A stretch of DNA of 11,193 bases from Methylococcaceae bacterium (GTDB taxonomy: Bacteria; Pseudomonadota; Gammaproteobacteria; Methylococcales; UBA1147). The notes beneath the pieces were generated by a model. It was not told where the DNA came from, did not search any database, and saw nothing but the letters and a program-made list of their open reading frames with translations. The position numbers were made by a program, and so were the translations under genes. The DNA lies in NCBI GenBank assembly GCA_022616595.1, contig JAKEEL010000173.1:1-11193 (forward strand), in the 5' to 3' direction. This document shows, in pieces, positions 1 to 5,826 of the stretch (its first letter is position 1; the number at the start of each line of letters is the position of its first letter).

Positions 1-237
1 CGCGCGTATTTCCCGGTCGACATTCACCTGCCGGATAAAAACCAAGCCGTCAGCCCGGAAACCTTTTCCTTTTCGCTTCGCAGGCAAAAACTGCGAAGCG
101 TCCGACGTCGGGAAGGTCGGTACCTGTTACGCTCCAACCTGTGCGGAAAAGACCCCGCTTTGTGGTGGCAGTATTGCATCCAACTGACCGGGGTGGAACA
201 AGCCTTCAAGGAACTCAAATGTGCGTTACGGCTGTAA
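1..237 (+). pseudogene. DDE transposase, C-terminal fragment (IS4/IS1634-like)
   Basis: Frame 1 is open from the window edge to a TAA at 235-237 and gives 78 residues. The segment EGRYLLRSNL, followed by WWQYCIQLTGVEQAFKELK, matches the C-terminal catalytic region of DDE (IS4/IS1634-type) transposases, where the glutamate of VEQAFKELK would be the third acidic catalytic residue. Normally the protein continues for roughly another hundred residues after this helix. Here it stops within five codons, so the 3' part is lost. The frame runs directly into the ABC ATPase fragment, so the junction probably lies near 219-235. The 5' part lies outside the window, and whether it is intact cannot be seen. 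Family assignment is by motif recognition; the exact IS family is uncertain. Confidence 0.7.
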
Positions 238-657
238 GAATCTGACAGCGGGGAAATCGAGTTCCGCGGCTTGGATCTACGTAGACAAGACCCTCTAGCG
301 TTGAGGGCGATGCGCCGACGCATGCAAATGGTTGAACAAGATGCCTATAGCACTGTCGATCCGAAATGGCTTGTACGTGACGCCGTCATGGAGGGTTTGC
401 AGTTGCATGGTCTTCAAGTCAGGACGCACGAGGCGAAGCTACATTACTGGATGGCTTGCTTGAGGCTATCCCTCTCCCTCCTGGACCGTTGCTGTGGAGA
501 CCTGTCCATTGGCGAGGCGCAAAGGGTTGCGATCATACGCGCCTTAATTCTTGATCCTGACTTCTTGGTCTTAGACGAGCCAAGCTCGAATCTCGACCGT
601 ACATCCAGAAAGAATCTGATCGAATGCATTCAGAACTATTTGGTGCAGGTAGGCTGA
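238..657 (+). pseudogene. Peptide-type ABC transporter ATPase, internal fragment lacking P-loop
   Basis: From 238 the same frame as the transposase fragment reads ESDSGEIEFRGLDL, the segment that follows the first helix in Dpp/Opp-type ABC ATPases. Next come a Q-loop-like region (QMVEQDAYSTVDP, normally QMVFQDPYSSLNP), a degenerate signature LSIGEAQR (normally LSGGQRQR) and an intact Walker B FLVLDEP with D-loop NLD. The Walker A P-loop is absent upstream, replaced by transposase sequence. The frame ends with TGA at 655-657 before the H-loop histidine. A protein without P-loop and H-loop cannot be a working ATPase, so this is a remnant cut at both ends. A TTG at 271 could start a 128-residue product, but I see no reason to think it is made. 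The 3' cut coincides with the left arm of the inverted repeat at 653. Confidence 0.75.
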
Positions 658-752
658 TGACATGGACTCCTCTCTTTGTTGGTTGTTTGAAACCGTCCCA
701 ATTTGACGCATCCCGCGCCGTTTGGGAAGAGGGAGGAGTCCATGTCATCAGC
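653..752. repeat. 100-bp element bounded by perfect 20-bp inverted repeats
   Basis: Positions 653-672 and 733-752 are exact reverse complements over 20 bp, with the core GACATGGACTCC on the left and GGAGTCCATGTC on the right. A weaker wobble pairing continues inwards for a few bases. The 60 bp between the arms hold no gene. The left arm begins at the truncated end of the ABC ATPase fragment, and the right arm ends about 10 bp before DUF2442 homology resumes. This is the pattern of a mobile element, or the two ends of one brought together, inserted between gene remnants. I see no clear target-site duplication. The right arm also contains GGAGGAG-TCC-ATG, which opens an 18-codon reading frame ending at TAA, so it may include the translation start of a deleted transposase. 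I do not recognise the IS family. Confidence 0.6.
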
Positions 753-763
753 TAAGCAAGGAC

Positions 764-898
764 ATGTTCGCGCCCTTGAAAGACCCGGTGCTATTTAAAT
801 CCGTCAGCGTCAATGAAAGAGGGTATGCGGTCGTGTGGAATGACAATATTGACATAAGCGAGTACGAATTATGGAGGCATGGACAACCAACCACGTAA
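764..898 (+). pseudogene. DUF2442 domain protein, C-terminal fragment
   Basis: A 44-residue frame from the ATG at 764 to the TAA at 896-898 reads MFAPLKDPVLFKSVSVNERG and then AVVWNDNIDISEYELW. This corresponds to the second half of DUF2442 proteins (typically FxPLKDPxxFxxVxVxxExGTVxWPNGxDIxPDxLY). These are small proteins often encoded next to DUF4160 partners in toxin-antitoxin-like pairs. The N-terminal 30-40 residues (the first beta strands) are missing, and the homology breaks near 755, at the edge of the inverted-repeat element. No DUF4160 gene is visible beside it. The C-terminus looks natural and is followed by a hairpin. No ribosome-binding site precedes the ATG, so translation is doubtful. 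Confidence 0.6.
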
Positions 899-923
899 GG
901 CGGAACGCATCGGCGGTTCCGCC
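899..923 (+). terminator. Hairpin directly after the DUF2442 stop codon
   Basis: The arms GGCGGAAC (899-906) and GTTCCGCC (916-923) are perfectly complementary and enclose a 9-nt loop. The stem begins on the base after the TAA at 896-898, the usual place for a terminator. No run of T follows (the sequence continues ggtaatggttt), so it may be a weak terminator or an mRNA-end stabiliser. It was probably the terminator of the DUF2442 gene before that gene was broken. Confidence 0.4.
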
Positions 924-1069
924 GGTAATGGTTTCACGGACTCATCCGTCCATTCGAGACTTGATTTGAATTAAAAAAATATCCAAAAGAGGGCGTCCTT
1001 CAAACAAATCATGAGTAGAATGGATTCGTTTCGAATTCAATCAACCGCAGTTCATTCGAGGAGGTCGAT

Positions 1070-1447
1070 ATGAGTCAAGATCTTAGCCGCGAAAACCAAA
1101 GCATCCGCGATGCGGATCCACAGGCTCCGTTACGAAAATGGGCGGGGATCGTATATCTGCTGCAGATTCTCAGCTTCGCTTTCGGCGGAATTACGCTGAT
1201 CGTCGGGATCATCATCAATTACTTGAAACGCGCGGACGTCCAGGGAACCTGGCTCGAGTCGCATTTCACCTGGCAGATCACAACCTTCTGGTACATTCTG
1301 GCCTTGGTGATTCTGGGTGTCTTGACCTTTCGAGTGCTGATTGGTTACATCCTTTTGATTCTGGCCGCCATCGTTTTGGTCTATCGGGTGTTTCGCGGTT
1401 GGAGTCGCTGGAATATCAATCAGGGCATCGAGCAATCCGTACTCTGA
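1070..1447 (+). CDS. DUF4870-type small inner-membrane protein
   Basis: This 125-residue protein has a polar N-terminal tail (residues 1-23) and then hydrophobic segments. One spans about 25-52, starting WAGIVYLLQILSF and ending GIIINYLK. A second long stretch at about 70-108 is probably two helices. The central motif TWLESHFTWQITTFW and the ending YRVFRGW are the hallmark of the DUF4870/Tic20-like family in proteobacteria. The function is unknown; the protein should sit in the inner membrane. The start is fixed by a strong Shine-Dalgarno GAGGAGG at 1058-1064, five bases before the ATG. The length is normal for the family and no defect is visible. It appears to be monocistronic. It faces the 1513-2157 membrane protein on the opposite strand, with a shared terminator hairpin between or overlapping them. 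Product class is well supported; the role is not. Confidence 0.85.
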   Translation: MSQDLSRENQSIRDADPQAPLRKWAGIVYLLQILSFAFGGITLIVGIIINYLKRADVQGTWLESHFTWQITTFWYILALVILGVLTFRVLIGYILLILAAIVLVYRVFRGWSRWNINQGIEQSVL

Positions 1448-1512
1448 GACCCTTCCACGGTCATCCGATCGGGTCTTTGCATAGACTCCCGTTCATCGAA
1501 ATAGACCACCCA

Positions 1513-2157
1513 TCAAGAACACCCCGTATCGAAGTTCGAGACGGGGTGTTTCGAGCAGGAGGCGGAGGTCGAAAATAAACGTTTTAGAAAACGGCGAATG
1601 ACAATGCTTAGCGCGCAGGTCGCGAGCAAGGGGTCGATCAGATAATCCCACAGGTTGTTCGATTCATACCATCCGAGTGCATAAGCCATCACAGACAACG
1701 ACAGGGTCAGAGCGATCAGCCATTGATCGCCAATCCAGGCCAGCAGAGCAGCTAGAAACAAAAAGCCCAACAAATACGGCGAACCAAAACCGAGACCATA
1801 GGGATCGTAGCTTCCCAGCCCCATCGCGAGCGGATAAAAAACCAGCGCGAGCGGTAAAAACGGCATGCAAAACGCCTCGATCCTTTTTCGCTCCACCGGA
1901 TGCAATGCAAACACGCGGCCGATCAGGATCAGAATCAGAACGACGAGACTGGTCACACTCAGGTCACCGACGAAGCTTCGCACATAACCCGCCGCCGATA
2001 CGCCTGCGAATGGAACGAGAATCAAACCGGTCGCTACAGCGAGAATCAGACAGCGGACCGGCGCGGAAAGTCGCTTCACGGGAAAGATCGTTGAGCCAAC
2101 AGCCGTCAAAAACAGAGTCGTCGAAAACAAACCGGTGATATCGGTGCAGTCGATCAT
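1513..2157 (-). CDS. Multi-pass membrane protein coupled to the Asp-box protein
   Basis: This 214-residue, very hydrophobic protein has about six or seven predicted membrane segments (roughly residues 5-25, 34-57, 67-86, 96-113, 125-142, 145-162 and 172-187). The loops are short, with RR/KR clusters (for example RRFLKRLF near 188-195) that would face the cytoplasm. I do not recognise the family or any catalytic motif. The ATG at 2157-2155 overlaps the TGA of the upstream Asp-box protein (ATGA, 2157-2154), a classical sign of translational coupling. The two proteins therefore probably act together, perhaps in handling a surface or exported polysaccharide. The last dozen codons lie on a terminator hairpin, so the C-terminal tail after the last helix may be a non-essential extension. 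The gene is real by context and hydropathy; the function is open. Confidence 0.75.
   Translation of the reverse strand: MIDCTDITGLFSTTLFLTAVGSTIFPVKRLSAPVRCLILAVATGLILVPFAGVSAAGYVRSFVGDLSVTSLVVLILILIGRVFALHPVERKRIEAFCMPFLPLALVFYPLAMGLGSYDPYGLGFGSPYLLGFLFLAALLAWIGDQWLIALTLSLSVMAYALGWYESNNLWDYLIDPLLATCALSIVIRRFLKRLFSTSASCSKHPVSNFDTGCS
1518..1550. terminator. Bidirectional terminator between convergent genes
   Basis: AACACCCCGT (1518-1527) pairs perfectly with ACGGGGTGTT (1541-1550). The 13-nt interval contains a further small complementary pair (TCG/CGA). The stem is GC-rich and ends in short T-containing tracts on both strands (GTGTTTC on plus, GTGTTCTT on minus). It can therefore stop transcription of the DUF4870 gene from the left and of the membrane protein operon from the right. 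It lies inside the last codons of the minus-strand reading frame that ends at 1513. Confidence 0.65.
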
Positions 2158-3572
2158 GCCCCGGCATCCTGAATGCGTGCCTCGAGCCAGGCCTGGTTGA
2201 ATTCAATGTGCTTGATGTAGGTGCGGTTCCAGGTGTACAAAAGATGAAAATGCCCGTCACCGGAGCGGATCAGGTATGGGTAGTCGAATTGATACCGGCA
2301 GGTTTCCGGATCGCACATCACGTGTCCGACGGCAGCTACACGCGTATCGCTGATCTTCAACTCAGGTTCGCTTTCCGCGAACAAACGACGGATGTCCGCA
2401 GTATATTCGCCAAACGTCAGTTTGTGATCGCGCAAAGGCCGCCGATCTTCGAATCGAAACGCTTCCTTCCAGATTTGCCCGGAATCCTCGGAAACCATCA
2501 GCGTCAGATCATCCCTTTGCACCGGATTGTTGTTGATGACCGCTATCATGCGTCCACCTTCCATTGCGATGCCGGCGATCGCCGAGTCCGGATTCGGCAG
2601 CATCGAACGAATGGGTTCACTCCAGTGCCGCCCGGCATCCTCGGTCACCACCCGGATCGCCATACGCGGCCTTTCCCGATCGCTATAGCGCATCAGCGCG
2701 ACGGCGCGGTACGGGCTTTCGAGCAGCACGAGCGGCTGAAGTGTCCGCCATCTGTCGTTCAACCGCAGTTTTTCGATCACCTTGCCGCGGGCATCCAAGC
2801 GCAGGATTTCTCCATACTTGGCGAAAAATTCATGATAAATCGGCAGGCCCAGCGTACCGTCCCGATAAAAGAACGGTGCGGTTTTCACCAGAGTGCTCAG
2901 GTTCAAAAAAGGAGAAGTAATCAATCTCCGTACAGGACCCCACGATTCGCCGCCATCCACGGAGATCGTGACGTTCACGGAACTGGTGGACCAGCCGCCG
3001 ATCGAGGTACTGACGATGAATAACCAGAGTCTCCCATCGGGGTCCCGGGCGGCCACCGGATTGCCCAATCTCCGGATAGAGCGGTAAAGGTCCGATTGCA
3101 TGGACTGGCGGGTTTTCACGACATCCTCGGCGGACCAACCATGCCGTTCCGGGTCGAATGCCGCGCTATGGATCTCGACATCGCCACCGCCTTCCCGGCT
3201 TCCGGCAAACCAGAAGGCACGCAATTTTCCGTCATACAACTCCACGACACTGGCGGCATGCACCATCCTCGTGATCCCTGTCGAAACAAAACTGCTACGA
3301 AACCACGGCTCGCTGGAACCGATCGAAGCGGGTTGAAGGGGCCGAAAAACGGAGGGACCCGGATAAGTCCCGGACTTGTTCACTGCCAGACCGAAGCTCA
3401 CCAGAATCAGGATCAATATCCCGACCCGCCGCAGGCCCTTAATTTTCGCGATTCCGTTGCTGAACATTGGTGATTTCGATGATGCAAGCCATGATCCATG
3501 TCCCCGGTTCGGCCGAAGCGGAAAAATCGCTTGAATTCCGCTGGCAGAGTCCACAAAATGCAAGCTCCTCAT
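2154..3572 (-). CDS. Asp-box (BNR) beta-propeller protein, sialidase-superfamily fold
   Basis: The frame encodes up to 472 residues. Met36 (ATG at 3467) directly precedes an ideal signal anchor (about residues 45-64, RRVGILILILVSFGLAV), so translation may begin there. The first ATG at 3572 has a weak GGGA eight bases upstream. The body is of the BNR_2/sialidase-like type: HAASVVELYDGKLRAFWFAG, then GSREGGGDVE, and three Asp boxes of the form S/T-x-D-x-G-x-x-W (SVDGGESW, TEDAGRHW, SEDSGQIW). The C-terminal YPYLIRSGDGHFHLLYTWNR followed by IKHIEF is typical of this family. I see no FRIP motif and cannot assign the arginine triad of true sialidases, so the substrate is unknown; sialidase should be read as fold, not activity. 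The protein should be periplasmic or membrane-anchored. A Cys-x4-Cys pair (MCDPETC) just before the last blade could form a disulfide. It is divergent from sseA and coupled to the membrane protein downstream. Confidence 0.8.
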   Translation of the reverse strand: MRSLHFVDSASGIQAIFPLRPNRGHGSWLASSKSPMFSNGIAKIKGLRRVGILILILVSFGLAVNKSGTYPGPSVFRPLQPASIGSSEPWFRSSFVSTGITRMVHAASVVELYDGKLRAFWFAGSREGGGDVEIHSAAFDPERHGWSAEDVVKTRQSMQSDLYRSIRRLGNPVAARDPDGRLWLFIVSTSIGGWSTSSVNVTISVDGGESWGPVRRLITSPFLNLSTLVKTAPFFYRDGTLGLPIYHEFFAKYGEILRLDARGKVIEKLRLNDRWRTLQPLVLLESPYRAVALMRYSDRERPRMAIRVVTEDAGRHWSEPIRSMLPNPDSAIAGIAMEGGRMIAVINNNPVQRDDLTLMVSEDSGQIWKEAFRFEDRRPLRDHKLTFGEYTADIRRLFAESEPELKISDTRVAAVGHVMCDPETCRYQFDYPYLIRSGDGHFHLLYTWNRTYIKHIEFNQAWLEARIQDAGA

Positions 3573-3631
3573 GGTTCAGGTCCCAAGTCTGCCCGCCAAC
3601 GTTTTGAGCCTCAAGCGCCTATTCTGATTCG

Positions 3632-4495
3632 ATGAACGATTCGACTTCCCCTCTCGTTACAGTCGAGTGGCTGGCATCCAGGCTGAGTACGCCGGGTATT
3701 CGGATACTGGATGCAACATTTTTCCTCCCGCAACAGGGCCGAAACAGCGAGCTGGAGTTTCGGCAGGAACATATCCCGGGATCACAGCATTTCAATATCG
3801 ACGAGATCGCCGACCGGCAAAGTCCGTTGCCGCACATGCTACCATCTCCCGAGCAATTCGCCGACTCGGCCGGAAAACTGGGCATCGACAACGATAGCCA
3901 TGTGATTGTGTACGATAATAATTCTTTCATGGCTTCGGCACGCGTCTGGTGGACATTCCGCGTCTTCGGCCATAATCGGGTCTCGGTGCTCGATGGCGGA
4001 TTCAAACTCTGGAAATCCAGGAATCTGCCGATGGAAACAGAACTCCGCGAAGTTGCGGCCCGGCCATTCAAATCGGATTACCGGCGCAACCTGGTCCAGG
4101 ACATCGACGAACTCCTTGATCACCTGAAAGCCTCGGACACGCAGATCATCGACGCTCGTTCTTCCGGCCGTTTTGCCGGCACCGAAAAGGAGCCACGACC
4201 GGGTTTGCGGTCCGGGCACATCCCGGACAGTTTCAATCTGCCCTTCACCGAACTGATCGACCCTGAAAACGGCCGGCTTAAACCCGCCCATGAAATCACC
4301 GGCCTGTTCAAGAATCTTGGACTGTCGCTGGAAGAACCCGTGATCGCAAGCTGCGGATCCGGCGTCACCGCGTCGGTCCTGGTGTTGGCATTGTACTGCA
4401 TCGGCAAGAAGGATGCCGCCGTGTACGATGGGTCATGGAGCGAATGGGGCGCGCGAACCGACACGCCGGTGGAGACCTCCCCCGGCCATTATTGA
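3632..4495 (+). CDS. sseA: 3-mercaptopyruvate sulfurtransferase (tandem rhodanese)
   Basis: This 287-residue protein has two rhodanese domains, the usual length for SseA-type enzymes. The N-terminal inactive domain (about residues 8-130) contains the EHIPGSQHFNID motif. The C-terminal domain (about 150-283) contains IIDARSSGRFAG, then GHIPDSFNLPF, and the active-site loop CGSGVTAS with catalytic Cys241. The CGSGVT form of the loop indicates 3-mercaptopyruvate rather than thiosulfate as preferred sulfur donor; this is family knowledge, not shown here. The enzyme moves sulfur to a thiol acceptor or cyanide in the cytoplasm, yielding pyruvate. No clear Shine-Dalgarno precedes the ATG, but no better start exists and N-terminal homology begins at once (VTVEWLASRL). 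It is divergent from the Asp-box gene. The next plus-strand gene lies 292 bases away, so sseA is probably monocistronic. Confidence 0.92.
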   Translation: MNDSTSPLVTVEWLASRLSTPGIRILDATFFLPQQGRNSELEFRQEHIPGSQHFNIDEIADRQSPLPHMLPSPEQFADSAGKLGIDNDSHVIVYDNNSFMASARVWWTFRVFGHNRVSVLDGGFKLWKSRNLPMETELREVAARPFKSDYRRNLVQDIDELLDHLKASDTQIIDARSSGRFAGTEKEPRPGLRSGHIPDSFNLPFTELIDPENGRLKPAHEITGLFKNLGLSLEEPVIASCGSGVTASVLVLALYCIGKKDAAVYDGSWSEWGARTDTPVETSPGHY

Positions 4496-4787
4496 GGCAC
4501 CCCGGTTTAACCGAAGCACTCCGACAATATTCTGGATTTAATAGAACAACGGGAACTAAACAACGTTTGAGGGGTCGAATTGATTGCAAATATTTTTGAT
4601 CCGCCGGCGGGTACAGATTGCAAAGAGCAGAGGCAGATTTTGCGTCCTGATTAACTGCTTAAAGATGAATTATTCGCTTTCGTTCCACCAGGTATTCACC
4701 TGCACGCCAGGAACGAACCTGCACGCAACAGCGCAATACTGCTTCCCGTAATTTCATCGCTTTTGAATGATGCTGTGGAGGTGGAAC
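4496..4787. other. Intergenic region after sseA, no gene seen
   Basis: These 292 bases are more AT-rich than the flanking genes. A small palindrome CGGTTTAACCG (4503-4513) lies just after the sseA stop but is not followed by a T-run. A 10-bp direct repeat ACCTGCACGC occurs at 4698-4707 and 4717-4726. No confident promoter could be placed, although the downstream gene must have one here if it is expressed alone. Confidence 0.4.
4777..4784 (+). promoter_or_regulatory. Ribosome-binding site that sets the start of the 4788 gene
   Basis: GGAGGTGG lies three to four bases before the ATG at 4788, with its purine core about six bases away. The longer in-frame start at 4767 lies upstream of this site and has no comparable signal, so 4788 is preferred. 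Confidence 0.6.
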
Positions 4788-5216
4788 ATGGCAACTATCA
4801 CAGGATTCAATCTTACGATCAACGCCTTGTGTGAGCCCCATCAAAAAACGTGCTTTCTTGCTTACACGTACAATGTTGTGTGGGATGACAAGGAACCGGA
4901 AGCGGGAGATTTCAGTGTCAAGGCGTATTTGTGGGGCGGGGACAGCTTTTACCACTGTTCGATAATCGCCGATAATACGAATGATGCGCACAAAATAAAC
5001 CGCGGGACCTCGATGCCGGTCACTCGCAAAATCCCGGTTCGATGCGAAAGGCTGGACAAGTTCTGGGGTGAAGCGATCATTATGAAATTAGTGGTTATTC
5101 CGGATTCAAATGAAAATATTCGGTACGAAGCAATCGCATCAACGGAAATGGAGCAAGAACTGGCGACCGCTTTGCTGGGACCGGAAGAACCGAAAGCAGA
5201 TTCCGAAGCCGCATAG
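4788..5216 (+). CDS. Hypothetical protein, predicted beta-rich, cytoplasmic
   Basis: This 142-residue protein has no recognised domain. It starts MATITGFNLTINALCEPHQK and shows alternating hydrophobic and polar residues typical of beta strands (FLAYTYNVVW, DFSVKAYLWGG, IIMKLVVIP), then a short acidic C-terminal tail (GPEEPKADSEAA). There are four cysteines (in ALCEP, KTCFL, YHCSI and VRCER). I see no signal peptide and no membrane segment. A strong Shine-Dalgarno supports both the start and the coding strand. The gene stands alone between an AT-rich gap and a 600-bp repeat-rich region, and its base composition is lower in GC than the neighbouring metabolic genes. This suggests an accessory, possibly acquired, gene. 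The minus-strand frames covering it are judged to be shadows. Confidence 0.65.
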   Translation: MATITGFNLTINALCEPHQKTCFLAYTYNVVWDDKEPEAGDFSVKAYLWGGDSFYHCSIIADNTNDAHKINRGTSMPVTRKIPVRCERLDKFWGEAIIMKLVVIPDSNENIRYEAIASTEMEQELATALLGPEEPKADSEAA

Positions 5217-5274
5217 GAAACTGGTAGACTTAGTTGGTTCATCGTGAAAGGGATTTTCTGTGACTTACAGGCGA

Positions 5275-5413
5275 GTCTCAAAGCGGGCGGATTGGCGCGC
5301 GAGTTTGAGACCGGTTAGCCCATGTGGTGCTAAAGGATGCCCCGGGCTCGCGATCCATCAGGGGGCCGTCGTCGTTCATGGCGGTTCCTTTTGGATTCGG
5401 GAGCCCGGGGCAT
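5275..5413 (+). ncRNA. Candidate structured RNA: three tandem stem-loops
   Basis: Three stems follow one another with 3-nt linkers. GTCTCAAA (5275-5282) pairs with TTTGAGAC (5304-5311). TTAGC (5315-5319) pairs with GCTAA (5329-5333). ATGCCCCGGGCTC (5337-5349) pairs with GAGCCCGGGGCAT (5401-5413). The last stem is 13 bp, perfect and extremely GC-rich, and is extended inside by ATCCA/TGGAT (5353-5357 and 5392-5396). A 65-codon frame from a GTG at 5260 crosses the region but reads like a chance product of the repeats. Neither a clean promoter nor a terminator with a T-run immediately after the last stem was found, so this may equally be a DNA repeat (REP/BIME-like) or the remains of a mobile element. 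Plus strand is assumed; the stems would form on either. Confidence 0.35.
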
Positions 5414-5645
5414 GGTTATCCTGGCGGACCGTGCCCTTGAATGGATTTATGCGCTGAGACGAGCGTAGCTCTGTCATTCAGAAGCTGACAGGACGCAACA
5501 TTAACCTACGAAACTGTCTTCGGGGGCTCCGTTTTTATTCTGCGAATTCCATCCAGAACGCCAAGCCCCCGCGTTTCCAATACACTCCTCGCCCTAGTAT
5601 TCCAATCGACACACGAATCGGCTGTAAAAGCCGATAGGGTGCAGC

Positions 5646-5825
5646 CTACTCGATCAATTTCTTGCGCTTTTTACCTTGCTTGTAGCGATCGATCGACGCA
5701 TCATTATCCAACATAATAAAAGTCGTGCCCGATCTTGGGAATCGGACAACCTTCCTGGCTTCCGGCAGGGATCGACGATTTGACTGAATCGAATTTTCAT
5801 CCCGTACCGACGAGGAGAATCGCAC
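5646..5825 (-). CDS. Possible small basic protein, 59 residues (uncertain)
   Basis: On the minus strand a frame runs from a GTG at 5825 to a TAG at 5648-5646. The later part, from SLPEARKVVRFPRSGTTF through MLDNDASIDRYKQGKKRKK to the end LIE, has the look of a natural protein C-terminus with a lysine/arginine-rich tail. The first ten codons overlap the Shine-Dalgarno of the ABC gene and lack a good initiation signal, so this may instead be the surviving 3' end of a degraded gene. An ATG at codon 38 would give only 22 residues. I recognise no family. This is weak evidence, listed because the stretch is otherwise unexplained. Confidence 0.2.
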   Translation of the reverse strand: MRFSSSVRDENSIQSNRRSLPEARKVVRFPRSGTTFIMLDNDASIDRYKQGKKRKKLIE

Positions 5826-5826
5826 T

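Larger units (their letters stand above)
5217..5826. other. 610-bp repeat-rich intergenic region
   Basis: No convincing gene lies between the hypothetical protein and the ABC gene. Instead there is a dense series of inverted repeats: 5275-5311, 5315-5333 and 5337-5413 (listed separately), CTGTC/GACAG (5471-5475 and 5487-5491), CGGGGGCT/AGCCCCCG (5521-5528 and 5564-5571), and ATCGGCT-gtaaa-AGCCGAT (5617-5635). A T-rich stretch follows 5531 (GTTTTTATT). The last 180 bases contain an uncertain minus-strand frame and the Shine-Dalgarno GAGGAGA (5812-5818) of the next gene. Confidence 0.55.

Noticed and set aside
703..731. TTGACG as a -35 box inside the inverted-repeat element
   Set aside because: No acceptable -10 box lies 16-18 bp downstream (GAAGAG), so a promoter cannot be supported.
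1447..1478. AGACCC/GGGTCT hairpin followed by TT just after the DUF4870 stop
   Set aside because: Only a 6-bp stem with an 18-nt loop and three T; the nearby 10-bp hairpin at 1518-1550 is the better terminator.
2208..3023. Plus-strand 271-codon frame
   Set aside because: It is entirely antisense to the Asp-box protein, whose three Asp boxes and C-terminal family motif clearly mark the minus strand as coding.
2154..3467. Naming the Asp-box protein a functional sialidase
   Set aside because: Asp boxes show only the propeller fold; no FRIP motif or arginine triad could be identified, so enzymatic activity is not claimed.
4698..4726. Direct repeat ACCTGCACGC x2
   Set aside because: Only two short copies 19 bp apart, with no spacer regularity or flanking structure, so neither a CRISPR array nor an iteron.
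5260..5457. Plus-strand 65-codon frame from a GTG start
   Set aside because: No ribosome-binding site, no recognisable protein features, and it runs through the 13-bp inverted repeat, which explains its composition.
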